Assembly: GCA_947385505.1 (NCBI GenBank)
Contig: CANDLP010000041.1
Location: 1-10,803 of the forward strand
Direction: 5' to 3'
Origin: an uncultured Clostridia bacterium
Lineage (GTDB): Bacteria > Bacillota > Clostridia > Oscillospirales > Ruminococcaceae
Length of the DNA: 10,803 bases
Shown here: positions 1-6,512 of the stretch, piece by piece
How positions within the stretch are numbered: position 1 is the first letter of the stretch
Layout of the letters: every line of letters begins with the position of its first letter
Program-made: the position numbers and the translations under genes
Notes under the pieces: generated by a model
Database searches by the model: none
What the model was told of the DNA's origin: nothing
The model's input: the letters and a program-made list of their open reading frames with translations, nothing else

Positions 1-46
1 CCCACGTCCGTGCACACTCTTTCCCTACACGACGCTCTTCCGATCT
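1..46. other. Illumina sequencing adapter contamination
   Basis: Bases 14-46 are an exact 33-nt match to the TruSeq universal/read-1 adapter; the recognisable core is CTACACGACGCTCTTCCGAT. Bases 1-13 do not match the P5 sequence that I know lies upstream, and may be index, chimeric or genomic bases. Biological sequence can be trusted only from base 47. Any gene prediction crossing this point is artefactual at its end. Confidence 0.97.
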
Positions 47-276
47 TTTTCGCTGTTGCAGTATGTTTTCCCGTTTTCATGGTTTATAATACGGTAAATT
101 GCGTTTGAATTCCACTTTTCTCCGATTCCGTAAACCGTACCGACAACTCCGTATTTTTGATGCTTTAATACAGCGCCTATTATTTTCGGTTCAATCCTGA
201 AAAAGAAAACGCTAAGTTCATTTGTGACAGCCGCAGCCGCATTCTTTCCCTGCCATATTCCGTTTATGCTATGCAT
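47..276 (-). CDS. hypothetical protein, 3'-truncated by adapter
   Basis: The family is not recognised. The genuine part is about 76 residues, starting at ATG 274-276 behind a good ribosome-binding site (AAAGGCGG, about 282-289 on the plus strand) and a consensus promoter (336-364). The open frame continues to a stop at base 25, but its last residues (DRKSVV) are the translated Illumina adapter, so the true C-terminus is missing. The visible sequence has an Ala-rich stretch near residue 14, an FFF patch near residue 24 and a Gly/Val-rich segment (VVGTVYGIGEKW) near residues 44-55. I see no signal peptide or transmembrane helix. The gene is divergent from cdaA. Function unknown; the reading frame is likely real because promoter, RBS and start all agree. 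Confidence 0.6.
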
Positions 277-335
277 AATAATTACCGCCTTTCTGTTTAT
301 TTTTATAGGCTCCTTTTATAAAGGTATCTGAAATT

Positions 336-364
336 ATTTTATCATATATTTTATATTATTGCAA
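336..364 (-). promoter_or_regulatory. sigma-A promoter of the left-end hypothetical gene
   Basis: Reading the minus strand: -35 TTGCAA (359-364), exactly 17 nt, -10 TAAAAT (336-341). The predicted start is near 329. A short palindrome CCTTT-ATA-AAAGG (about 312-324) lies just downstream and could be an operator or leader hairpin. Confidence 0.65.
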
Positions 365-433
365 GCACAGCCACAGTGGAAAAATCGTGAAAAAGTCTTT
401 TTTCAAATAATAAGAAAAAAATTTTAAAAGCTA

Positions 434-462
434 TTGCAAACATTCTTTGATTGTGCTAAAAT
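434..462 (+). promoter_or_regulatory. sigma-A promoter of cdaA-cdaR
   Basis: -35 TTGCAA (434-439), 17-nt spacer, -10 TAAAAT (457-462), preceded by A/T-rich tracts that could act as an UP element. A second overlapping possibility is TTGATT (447-452) with TACAAT (471-476). The leader before cdaA is about 55 nt, and I see no riboswitch in it. Confidence 0.65.
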
Positions 463-507
463 TATACTTATACAATTATCCGAATTTTCGGAAACAACAT
501 ATACGAT

Positions 508-517
508 AAAGTGGGTG
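508..517 (+). promoter_or_regulatory. ribosome-binding site deciding the TTG start of cdaA
   Basis: AAAGTGGGTG resembles the full anti-16S complement AAAGGAGGTG and ends 7 nt before TTG 525. No ATG or GTG in the cdaA frame is equally well placed. The in-frame GTG/ATG codons at 567 and 570 lack a ribosome-binding site. Confidence 0.5.
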
Positions 518-524
518 TTTTGGT

Positions 525-1430
525 TTGACTGCCTATTTAATTGATATTTTTGAAAATATAAAAAGCGTGATGAGTTATATCACGATAATAGATATATTTG
601 ATATTATTTTTCTTTCGATAATTTTATTTCTCGGAATAAAGCTTATGAGAGAAACAAGAGCGGAACAGCTTATTAAGGGTATTGTTCTGCTTGGTGTTAT
701 TTTATTCATTTTGGATCAGATGCAGTTTAAGGTGATGGGAGTTATCGCGGAAACCTTTGTTAACATAGGTATATTGGCAGTAATTATAATGTTTCAGCCT
801 GAGCTTCGGAGAATATTGGAAAAGGTGGGGCGCACCACCGGTATGTCAAAAAAGCTTCCGTTTCTTGAAGGAGCGGGCGCCGCGGAGACAGCAAAGGCGA
901 ATACCGCTATCAACAGTATCGTAAAAGCTTGCGAAAATCTTTCCCGCACAATGACAGGGGCGCTTATCGTAATAGAACGGCAGACAAAATTAGGGGAACT
1001 GATTGAAACCGGCACCTACATCAACGCTGAGCCAAGCGCGGAGCTGTTCGGCAATATTTTTGTACCTAATACGCCGCTTCACGACGGAGCGGTGATAATG
1101 AGAAACGGTCTTATACTTGCGGCCGCCTGCTATTTGCCTAAGCCCGCCAAGGAGGAGCTTGTTCCCAAGGAATTAGGCACAAGACACCGCGCCGCCATAG
1201 GAATGAGCGAGGTGTCTGACGCTGTTGTAGTTGTTGTTTCCGAGGAAACGGGCGTTATTTCCATTGCGGAAAACGGAAAGCTTACGAGAAATTTTTCCGG
1301 AGTAACGCTCAGAAAATATCTTGCCGAAAGACTTATTCCCGATACCAATGAAAACGCCAAGAAAAGCAAGAGCGGGAAAAAGAACCGTGATAAAACGGAA
1401 GCTAATGTCAATAAGGAAAATATGAAATGA
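525..1430 (+). CDS. cdaA: diadenylate cyclase CdaA (membrane-bound DAC)
   Basis: Condenses two ATP into c-di-AMP, the second messenger controlling potassium and osmolyte transport and cell-wall homeostasis in Gram-positives. Three hydrophobic segments near residues 24-40, 49-65 and 68-90 form the membrane anchor. They lead into the conserved FQPELRR (90-96) and the DisA_N catalytic domain. Both signature motifs are present: DGA at 187-189 (within PNTPLHDGAVI) and RHR at 220-222 (within LGTRHRAAIG). The SEETG segment near 238 is also typical. Length is 301 aa, slightly above the roughly 270 aa of Bacillus CdaA because of a Lys/Asn-rich tail (about 275-301). Start is TTG, supported by the ribosome-binding site at 508-517. 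The stop overlaps the cdaR start (ATGA), implying translational coupling. All catalytic motifs are intact. Confidence 0.97.
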   Translation: MTAYLIDIFENIKSVMSYITIIDIFDIIFLSIILFLGIKLMRETRAEQLIKGIVLLGVILFILDQMQFKVMGVIAETFVNIGILAVIIMFQPELRRILEKVGRTTGMSKKLPFLEGAGAAETAKANTAINSIVKACENLSRTMTGALIVIERQTKLGELIETGTYINAEPSAELFGNIFVPNTPLHDGAVIMRNGLILAAACYLPKPAKEELVPKELGTRHRAAIGMSEVSDAVVVVVSEETGVISIAENGKLTRNFSGVTLRKYLAERLIPDTNENAKKSKSGKKNRDKTEANVNKENMK

Positions 1431-2713
1431 AAAATATTCTGAATTTCTTTATGAATAATCTGAAAACACTTGTAATGTCGGTTATTTTTGCCGTTATAAT
1501 CTGGTTTGCCGTATCGATACAGGTGTTTCCCAACGAACACGATCACGTTGACGGAATAAAAGTAATAGCAGAGCCCACCGGATATATGCAGCAGGAAAAC
1601 CTTCGCATAATTGACTTTCAGCAGGAGGTTTCCATTCAGATAATGGGCAAGCGTTATGTAATAGGCACTCTTTCCGCCGAAGATTTTACCGCGTCTTTGG
1701 ACCTGTCGGAAATAACCTCGCCGGGAAAGCATATTGTAAATGTAAACGTAAATATGCTCAGACCCAATTCGGATTATGAAATTACCACAAATAATTTAAC
1801 CGCCTCCATTGAAGTGGAGCGTATAATTTCCAAGGAGTTTACCCCGGAAGTTAATATAGATTCAATTGACGTGGGCGACGAGCTTCAGATACAGGCGGAC
1901 GACATCAATGTTTATTCCCCTACCGTGGTTATAACCGGTGAACAGTCATTGGTAAATTCTGTTGCGAAAGCGGTGATAGAACCCGAATTTGACGGCGTTT
2001 TAACTGAAACCATGAGAATGAACGGTACGCTTACGCTTTATGACGCCGATAACACCAAAATACAGACCGGCGAGTTGGAGTATCAGGCGGACAATTATAT
2101 TGTGACAATACCTGTTTACAGAGTGAAAACGCTTCCGCTCAACGTTTCCTTTATTTATCCTCAGACTTTTGACGCCGACAGCCTGAAATACAATATCTTT
2201 CCGCAGGAGATCACCATAGCCGCTCCGGCGGGGGACGGCAGTATTGAGAATCTTGAAAGAATAGACGTAGGTGAAATTGACCTCACCGACATTACCGCGC
2301 GGGATCTTGGCGGAATTAAGCTGCCCATTTCTCTTGCCGACGGTTATAAGAACCTGTCGGGCGTCGGCATTGCTCAGGTGACATTTGAGAACATTGACAG
2401 CTACGGAAGCCTTGAATTACCCGTTTCCACTTCGCATTTCACAATACTGAACGGCGATCCCGCGTACGATTATTCTATCGTTACAAGCCAGATAGACGTT
2501 ATGGCGGTAGGACCTTCGGATATTGTCAAAAATCTTTCCTCCGACGATATATTCGGAACCATAAACCTTTTGGGAATACAGGTAGAACCGGGAGTAAGAA
2601 ATATTACCGCCGTGGTAAGAGTTTCCGGACAGTACAGAAGGGCATGGGTCACGGGAGATTATAAGGTTGATATAAGGATCAGCGAAAAGAGTTTGGAAAC
2701 GGATGACGGATGA
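1427..2713 (+). CDS. cdaR: CdaA regulatory protein CdaR (YbbR-domain)
   Basis: Membrane-anchored extracytoplasmic regulator of CdaA. One transmembrane helix lies near residues 11-32 (LKTLVMSVIFAVIIWFAVS), with a short cytoplasmic N-terminus. It is followed by a beta-rich exterior part that I divide into about four YbbR repeats (roughly 40-130, 135-232, 233-323, 328-420), judged from recurring hydrophobic beta patterns and the spacing of V-x-V/I strands. Length is 428 aa against about 480 for the Bacillus protein. The start ATG overlaps the cdaA stop in ATGA, with AAGGAA about 9 nt upstream. In Bacilli CdaR is followed by glmM, whose product inhibits CdaA; here a hairpin and rmuC follow instead. 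The assignment rests on gene order and the single-TM plus repeat architecture. Confidence 0.92.
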   Translation: MKNILNFFMNNLKTLVMSVIFAVIIWFAVSIQVFPNEHDHVDGIKVIAEPTGYMQQENLRIIDFQQEVSIQIMGKRYVIGTLSAEDFTASLDLSEITSPGKHIVNVNVNMLRPNSDYEITTNNLTASIEVERIISKEFTPEVNIDSIDVGDELQIQADDINVYSPTVVITGEQSLVNSVAKAVIEPEFDGVLTETMRMNGTLTLYDADNTKIQTGELEYQADNYIVTIPVYRVKTLPLNVSFIYPQTFDADSLKYNIFPQEITIAAPAGDGSIENLERIDVGEIDLTDITARDLGGIKLPISLADGYKNLSGVGIAQVTFENIDSYGSLELPVSTSHFTILNGDPAYDYSIVTSQIDVMAVGPSDIVKNLSSDDIFGTINLLGIQVEPGVRNITAVVRVSGQYRRAWVTGDYKVDIRISEKSLETDDG

Positions 2714-2740
2714 CGATATTTCTGATTTGAATGCGCCCAT

Positions 2741-2785
2741 AAATTAACGGTAGACAAAATTTACTGTGTCTGCCGTTTAATTTTA
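2741..2785 (+). terminator. probable intrinsic terminator after cdaR
   Basis: Left arm AAATTAACGGTAGACA (2741-2756), a 10-nt loop, and right arm TGTCTGCCGTTTAATTT (2767-2783) pair over 16 positions with one G-U and one bulged T. The stem is followed by only a short T run, so termination may be partial. It separates the cdaAR pair from rmuC. Confidence 0.55.
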
Positions 2786-2833
2786 ATCGTACTCTTATAC
2801 TTACTCCCTCAATCGGAAAGGAATGATTAAAAA

Positions 2834-4231
2834 ATGCCGGGTATACCCGAAATAATTATAATAATACTGCTGATAGCCGTAATTGTTTTACAGCTGATCG
2901 GCAGGCGCACATCGGATATCAGCCGTATAGTCTCTCTGCTGCACAAGCAGGCGGAGGAGCAGCGGGACAGCGTAGCCAGACAGATCTCGGACGGAACGAC
3001 GGAGCAGTTCAAGAGATTCGGCTTTATACAGGAAAACATACAGTCGACTTTACAGGGAAACCGCGAAGAAGTAAACCTTCGTCTCCGCGAATTCCAGGAG
3101 CAGCTTGACGCCCGCCTTTCCGCAAACGGTCAGCAGGTAAGCGAAACGCTTAAGTCAAGCCGTACCGAAACAAACAGCACTCTACAGGAAAGCAGGAACG
3201 AGATCAATCTTCGGCTGCGTGAATTTCAGGAACAGCTTGACAGCCGTCTTTCTTCAATACGGCATGACTATGCGGAAAACATAGAAAAAATAAACGCTAC
3301 CCTTGAAAACAAAATGAAGTCGCTTCAGGAAAGCAACGAAAAGCGTCTTGAGCAGATGCAGGGCGTGGTTGACGAAAAGCTTCAGAAAACCCTTGAAGCC
3401 CGGCTTGCCCAATCCTTTGAGCTGGTAAGCAGACAGCTTGAAAGCGTTGGACAGGGCTTGGGCGAAATGAAAGCGCTGGCCGCCGACGCAAAAAGCCTTA
3501 AAAATGCACTTACAAATGTTAAGGAGCGCGGCACTTACGGAGAAGTGCGGCTTGAAAAACTGCTCTCTGATATTCTTGCGCCTTCCCAATATGGAGCCAA
3601 TGTCGAAATAGCCGGAGGGAAACGGGTGGAGTTTGTTGTAAATCTGCCCGGCAACGGGGACGCTCCGCTTTTGCTGCCTATTGACAGCAAATTTCCCATT
3701 GAGGACTATAACCGGCTTCTTGACGCGGAGGACAAATCCGCTATTGACGAAGCCCGTAAATCCTTGGCGGCAAAGATACGTTCTTTTGCAAAGGATATTT
3801 CCGACAAATATGTTCTACCGCCTAAAACAACGGATTTTGCACTTATGTTTTTGCCTACCGAGGGGCTTTACGCCGAGGTTGTTCAAAATGCCCCCCTGTT
3901 TGAAGAGCTGCGCAGTAAATATAAGGTGACGGTTGTGGGAGCAGCTACGTTATCCGCGTTTCTTTCCTCTCTTCAGATCGGATTTAAAACCCTTGCGATT
4001 GAACAGCGTTCTCAGGAGGTATGGGACATACTAAGAGCGGTAAAAAAGCAGTTCGGGGAATTTGAAAAGGTGCTTGCCACCGCCCATAAGCAAATACAAA
4101 CAGCGGACGAAACGCTTGAAAAGATAGTTGGAGTAAGAACACGTCAGATAAACAGGGCTCTTAGAAATGTGGAGGAGCTTGGTGAAACCGGAAGCATAAA
4201 ACTGCTCGACGGCGCGGAAGAAATCGAATAA
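2834..4231 (+). CDS. rmuC: DNA recombination protein RmuC
   Basis: RmuC proteins limit inversions at short inverted repeats and have a predicted PD-(D/E)XK-like nuclease core; the biochemical activity is not well defined. An N-terminal membrane helix (about residues 5-22, IIIIILLIAVIVLQLI) precedes a long coiled coil (about 30-225) and then the conserved RmuC domain (about 225-445). Family landmarks are ERGTYGEVRLEKLL (231-244), PIDSKFP (282-288) and MFLPTEGLYAEV in the central domain. Length 465 aa is normal. Start ATG 2834 has AAAGGA (2817-2822) upstream. The coiled coil holds two near-identical blocks with the core LRLREFQEQLD, offset by exactly 44 residues (77-96 and 121-140). Their synonymous codons differ, so the duplication is old. 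It is transcribed after cdaR, probably from its own promoter or by read-through; I could not identify a convincing promoter. Confidence 0.95.
   Translation: MPGIPEIIIIILLIAVIVLQLIGRRTSDISRIVSLLHKQAEEQRDSVARQISDGTTEQFKRFGFIQENIQSTLQGNREEVNLRLREFQEQLDARLSANGQQVSETLKSSRTETNSTLQESRNEINLRLREFQEQLDSRLSSIRHDYAENIEKINATLENKMKSLQESNEKRLEQMQGVVDEKLQKTLEARLAQSFELVSRQLESVGQGLGEMKALAADAKSLKNALTNVKERGTYGEVRLEKLLSDILAPSQYGANVEIAGGKRVEFVVNLPGNGDAPLLLPIDSKFPIEDYNRLLDAEDKSAIDEARKSLAAKIRSFAKDISDKYVLPPKTTDFALMFLPTEGLYAEVVQNAPLFEELRSKYKVTVVGAATLSAFLSSLQIGFKTLAIEQRSQEVWDILRAVKKQFGEFEKVLATAHKQIQTADETLEKIVGVRTRQINRALRNVEELGETGSIKLLDGAEEIE
3062..3253 (+). repeat. 44-residue in-frame duplication in the RmuC coiled coil
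   Basis: Residues 77-96 and 121-140 share the block NLRLREFQEQLD-x-RLS at a spacing of 132 nt (44 residues, equal to four hendecads). The DNA copies differ at many third positions, so the repeat is fixed and is not an assembly collapse. Confidence 0.75.
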
Positions 4232-4272
4232 GTGTTTTGATAAAATGGAAACAGTATAAACAAAGGAGCTGT

Positions 4273-4301
4273 AAAAAAAGAAAAAAGCGGCGAACTTCGC
4301 C
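4273..4301 (-). terminator. second terminator-like hairpin for the minus-strand operon
   Basis: Read on the minus strand, GGCGAAGTTCGCC (4289-4301) forms a 4-6 bp GC-rich hairpin followed by a long U tract, the complement of the A runs at 4273-4286. A further hairpin (about 4302-4319, GCTTCCTT with AAGGAGGC) precedes it. It would catch read-through past the terminator at 4332-4360. Confidence 0.4.
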
Positions 4302-4331
4302 TCCTTGAGAAAGGAAGCCGACATAATAAAT

Positions 4332-4360
4332 AAAAAGGGGCTTTTTACAGCCCCTTTTTT
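4332..4360. terminator. bidirectional intrinsic terminator
   Basis: AAAAAGGGGCT (4332-4342), loop TTTTAC, AGCCCCTTTTT (4349-4359): an 11-bp perfect stem with T runs outside on both strands. It ends rmuC transcripts on the plus strand, about 100 nt after its stop. On the minus strand it ends the scaffold/GGGtGRT operon, 16 nt after its stop. Confidence 0.9.
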
Positions 4361-4375
4361 AGTGTTAGTATTTTT

Positions 4376-5374
4376 TTACTTATTGGCTTCCTCAACTGCC
4401 ACCGCACAAGCCACAGTAGCGCCGACCATAGGGTTGTTGCCCATTCCTATAAGTCCCATCATCTCAACGTGAGCGGGAACCGAGGAAGAGCCGGCAAACT
4501 GAGCGTCGCCGTGCATTCTGCCCATAGAGTCGGTCAGACCGTAGGAGGCGGGACCCGCCGCAACGTTATCCGGGTGGAGGGTACGGCCTGTACCGCCGCC
4601 CGAAGCTACGGAGAAGTACTTCTTTCCGTTTTCGATGGCCCATTTCTTGTAAGTGCCCGCTACAAGATGCTGGAATCTGGTGGGGTTGGTGGAGTTGCCG
4701 GTAATGGAAACTTCAACGCCCTCCATTCTCATAATTGCAACGCCTTCGGTAACGTCGTTGGCGCCGAAGCAGCGTACCTTCGCCTTGTCACCGTCGGAGA
4801 AAGCGACCTCGCGGACAACGGTAAGCTTGTCGTTGGAAATATCATAATCGGTTTCAACATATGTAAAGCCGTTGATTCTGGAAATAATATATGCGGCGTC
4901 CTTGCCCAAGCCGTTGAGGATAACTCTCAAAGGCTCTTTTCTCGCCTTATTGGCGGTTCTCGCAATACCGATAGCGCCTTCGGCGGCGGCAAAGGATTCA
5001 TGACCCGCAAGGAAGCAGAAGCACTTTGTGTCCTCCTCCAGCAGCATTTTGCCCAAATTTCCGTGACCTAAACCAACCTTTCTGTTTTCCGCAACGGAGC
5101 CGGGAACACAGAAAGCCTGGAGACCCTCTCCGATAGCCGCGGCAGCATCGGAAGCTTTTGTAATGCCCTTCTTAAGAGCGATAGCGGTTCCGAGAGTATA
5201 AGCCCAAACGGCGTTCTCAAAAGCTATGGGCTGTACGCCCTTTACAATCTCCTCAACGTTGATGCCCTTGGAAAGGCAGAGATCTCTTGCTTCTTCAATC
5301 TCCTTCATACCTAAGGATGCAAGACACGCATTTACTTTATCGGCGCGTCTTTCCTGACCTTCATATTTAGCCAT
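4376..5374 (-). CDS. GGGtGRT family protein
   Basis: Belongs to the uncharacterised family named after the motif GGGTGRT, seen at residues 259-265 within FSVASGGGTGRTLHPDN. Other likely conserved segments are GLGHGNLGKML (101-111), CFCFLAGHESFAAAEGAIG (118-136), STNPTRFQH (228-236) and the Gly/Met-rich end MMGLIGMGNNPMVGA (305-319). Seven cysteines (17, 33, 89, 118, 120, 202, 323) include a C-x-C pair at 118/120. There is no signal peptide or membrane helix, so it is probably cytoplasmic. Length is 332 aa. ATG 5372-5374 has AAAGGAGAG upstream. It lies 20 nt behind the IscU-like scaffold gene and ends at the bidirectional terminator, so the two are one operon. The family name is known to me; the function is not. 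An enzymatic or cofactor role linked to Fe-S chemistry is inferred only from the neighbour. Confidence 0.88.
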   Translation of the reverse strand: MAKYEGQERRADKVNACLASLGMKEIEEARDLCLSKGINVEEIVKGVQPIAFENAVWAYTLGTAIALKKGITKASDAAAAIGEGLQAFCVPGSVAENRKVGLGHGNLGKMLLEEDTKCFCFLAGHESFAAAEGAIGIARTANKARKEPLRVILNGLGKDAAYIISRINGFTYVETDYDISNDKLTVVREVAFSDGDKAKVRCFGANDVTEGVAIMRMEGVEVSITGNSTNPTRFQHLVAGTYKKWAIENGKKYFSVASGGGTGRTLHPDNVAAGPASYGLTDSMGRMHGDAQFAGSSSVPAHVEMMGLIGMGNNPMVGATVACAVAVEEANK

Positions 5375-5394
5375 AATATTTCTCTCCTTTCCTA

Positions 5395-6090
5395 TTATTC
5401 TTCACGAGGGTCAATTTTCTTGACCGCTTCGTCATATCTGCCGTACTGTCCCAAATTAGCCTTATATGCTTCGTCGGGAGTTTTTCCGTGGCGAATATCC
5501 TCAAGCATCTTGCCTATCTTAACGAACTGGTAGCCGATAACTTCGCCGTTGGCGTCAAGACCCAAAGAGGTTATGTAGCCCTCCGCCATTTCCATATAGC
5601 GAACGCCTTTCGCCTTAGTGGAGAAGATGGTGCCCACCTGTGAGCGGAGCCCCTTGCCCAAGTCCTCAAGACCTGCGCCAATGGGCAGACCGTTCTCGGA
5701 AAAGGCGGTCTGTGTACGGCCGTAAACGATCTGTAAAAACAGCTCTCTCATGGCAACGTTGATAGCGTCGCATACCAAGTCGGTGTTGAGTGCCTCCAAC
5801 AGAGTCTTTCCGGGAAGAATTTCCGCTGCCATAGCGGCGGAGTGAGTCATACCGGAGCAGCCGAGAGTTTCTACCAATGCCTCCTCAATAATGCCGTCCT
5901 TAACATTCAAAGTGAGCTTACAGGTGCCCTGCTGAGGCGCGCACCAGCCCACGCCGTGTGTAAGACCGCTTATATCGGCGATCTGGTAGGGCTTTACCCA
6001 CTTGCCTTCTTCGGGAATGGGCGCGGGGCCGTGCTTGGGTCCCTTAGCGACAACGCACATTTTCTCAACTTCATGTGAGTAGTTAATCAT
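5395..6090 (-). CDS. IscU/NifU-N-like iron-sulfur cluster scaffold protein
   Basis: Related to the scaffold proteins on which Fe-S clusters are assembled. Residues about 46-110 follow the NifU_N pattern: TCKLTLNVKDGIIEEALVET, then GCSG (77-80), then PGKTLLEAL (93-101, compare GKSLDEA in IscU), then C107. Cysteines are C12, C50, C57, C78 and C107. C78 and C107 match the second and third IscU ligands. The usual C-G-D around the first ligand is absent, with C50/C57 in that area instead. Beyond the core is a C-terminal extension of about 120 residues (from about 110) that normal IscU (about 130 aa) lacks. Start ATG 6088-6090 has AAAGGAGT upstream. It is first gene of a two-gene operon with the GGGtGRT protein, behind a strong promoter and a hairpin-forming leader. 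Whether it holds a cluster is not known. Confidence 0.85.
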   Translation of the reverse strand: MINYSHEVEKMCVVAKGPKHGPAPIPEEGKWVKPYQIADISGLTHGVGWCAPQQGTCKLTLNVKDGIIEEALVETLGCSGMTHSAAMAAEILPGKTLLEALNTDLVCDAINVAMRELFLQIVYGRTQTAFSENGLPIGAGLEDLGKGLRSQVGTIFSTKAKGVRYMEMAEGYITSLGLDANGEVIGYQFVKIGKMLEDIRHGKTPDEAYKANLGQYGRYDEAVKKIDPREE

Positions 6091-6115
6091 GCTTTAAACT
6101 CCTTTCGGGTAATTT

Positions 6116-6222
6116 GAGCGTGTACAAATAAAATTCAATATGCATACTTTCAGCAAATTTTGCCTTGCAGGCATCAAAATTATATTTGAAAATCTGCATT
6201 TTAATTTTATATAAACACGCTC
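6116..6222 (-). repeat. 107-nt imperfect inverted repeat in the scaffold-operon leader
   Basis: The ends GAGCGTGT (6116-6123) and ACACGCTC (6215-6222) pair perfectly. Inside, successive blocks also pair: TAAAATT, ATGCA, TTTCA and AATTTTG with their complements, closing on GCC-TTGCA-GGC. The whole stretch folds as one long hairpin with small internal loops. It sits entirely between the promoter (6250-6278) and the ribosome-binding site (about 6101-6108), so it would be in the mRNA leader. It may be a structured cis-regulatory RNA or a small mobile repeat (MITE-like) that landed in the leader. No known riboswitch class is recognised. Confidence 0.7.
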
Positions 6223-6225
6223 TAT

Positions 6226-6241
6226 GTTAATTTTTTTTAAC
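6226..6241. promoter_or_regulatory. palindrome at predicted transcription start (possible operator)
   Basis: GTTAA-TTTTTT-TTAAC is a perfect 5-bp inverted repeat with a 6-nt spacer, starting a few bases downstream of the -10 box of the minus-strand promoter. The position suits a repressor site, but the sequence is A/T-rich and could occur by chance. Confidence 0.3.
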
Positions 6242-6249
6242 CTTGTATT

Positions 6250-6278
6250 ATTATACCAAAATCGTGCGGCGATTGCAA
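6250..6278 (-). promoter_or_regulatory. sigma-A promoter of the scaffold/GGGtGRT operon
   Basis: Minus strand: -35 TTGCAA (6273-6278), 17-nt spacer, consensus -10 TATAAT (6250-6255). The predicted start is near 6243, giving a leader of about 153 nt. A-rich runs upstream of the -35 (6287-6320) could act as UP elements. Confidence 0.75.
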
Positions 6279-6328
6279 GAGATTTGTTAAAAAAAGAGTT
6301 TTATAAGAAATTTTTTTGGAAATCTCTT
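6277..6328. repeat. A/T-rich inverted repeat upstream of the scaffold promoter
   Basis: AAGAGATTT (6277-6285) and AAATCTCTT (6320-6328) are perfect 9-nt inverted copies. A7 (6289-6295) and T7 (6311-6317) can pair inside. The left arm touches the -35 box. It may be a binding site or bent DNA; there is no gene here. Confidence 0.35.
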
Positions 6329-6394
6329 CTTTTAACTTATTTCAAAGGGGAAATTTTTACATACTTATCCTTTAACAATAAATAATTTATATAT

Positions 6395-6424
6395 TTGTCA
6401 TTTTTTCACGTTTGATGAAATAAA
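6395..6424 (+). promoter_or_regulatory. weak candidate promoter ahead of the orphan terminator
   Basis: TTGTCA (6395-6400), 18-nt spacer, AATAAA (6419-6424), a 4/6 match at the -10. It would give a short plus-strand RNA ending at the hairpin at 6513-6553. The support is circumstantial. Confidence 0.2.
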
Positions 6425-6512
6425 AGGAGTCACCATTTTTCGACAAGATTTCTTCGGTTTTTACCCTTTTTCTCATATTAACTTTTTTTTTTCAAATCCG
6501 AAAATAAGCTGT

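Noticed and set aside
1130..1732. 200-residue open frame on the minus strand
   Set aside because: It lies antisense over the well-supported cdaA/cdaR junction, has low-complexity Phe/Leu/Ser composition and no ribosome-binding site.
4265..4360. Riboswitch or leader peptide after rmuC
   Set aside because: The hairpins suggest regulation, but only a convergent gene lies downstream on the plus strand, so nothing would be controlled. Terminators are the simpler reading.
4469..5071. 200-residue open frame on the plus strand
   Set aside because: It is the antisense shadow of the GGGtGRT gene, whose minus-strand frame has operon context, RBS and a recognised motif.
6422..6504. 23-codon frame after AAAAGGAG with an ATT start
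   Set aside because: ATT is an extremely rare initiator, and the product is Phe-rich and short. The Shine-Dalgarno-like motif alone is not enough.
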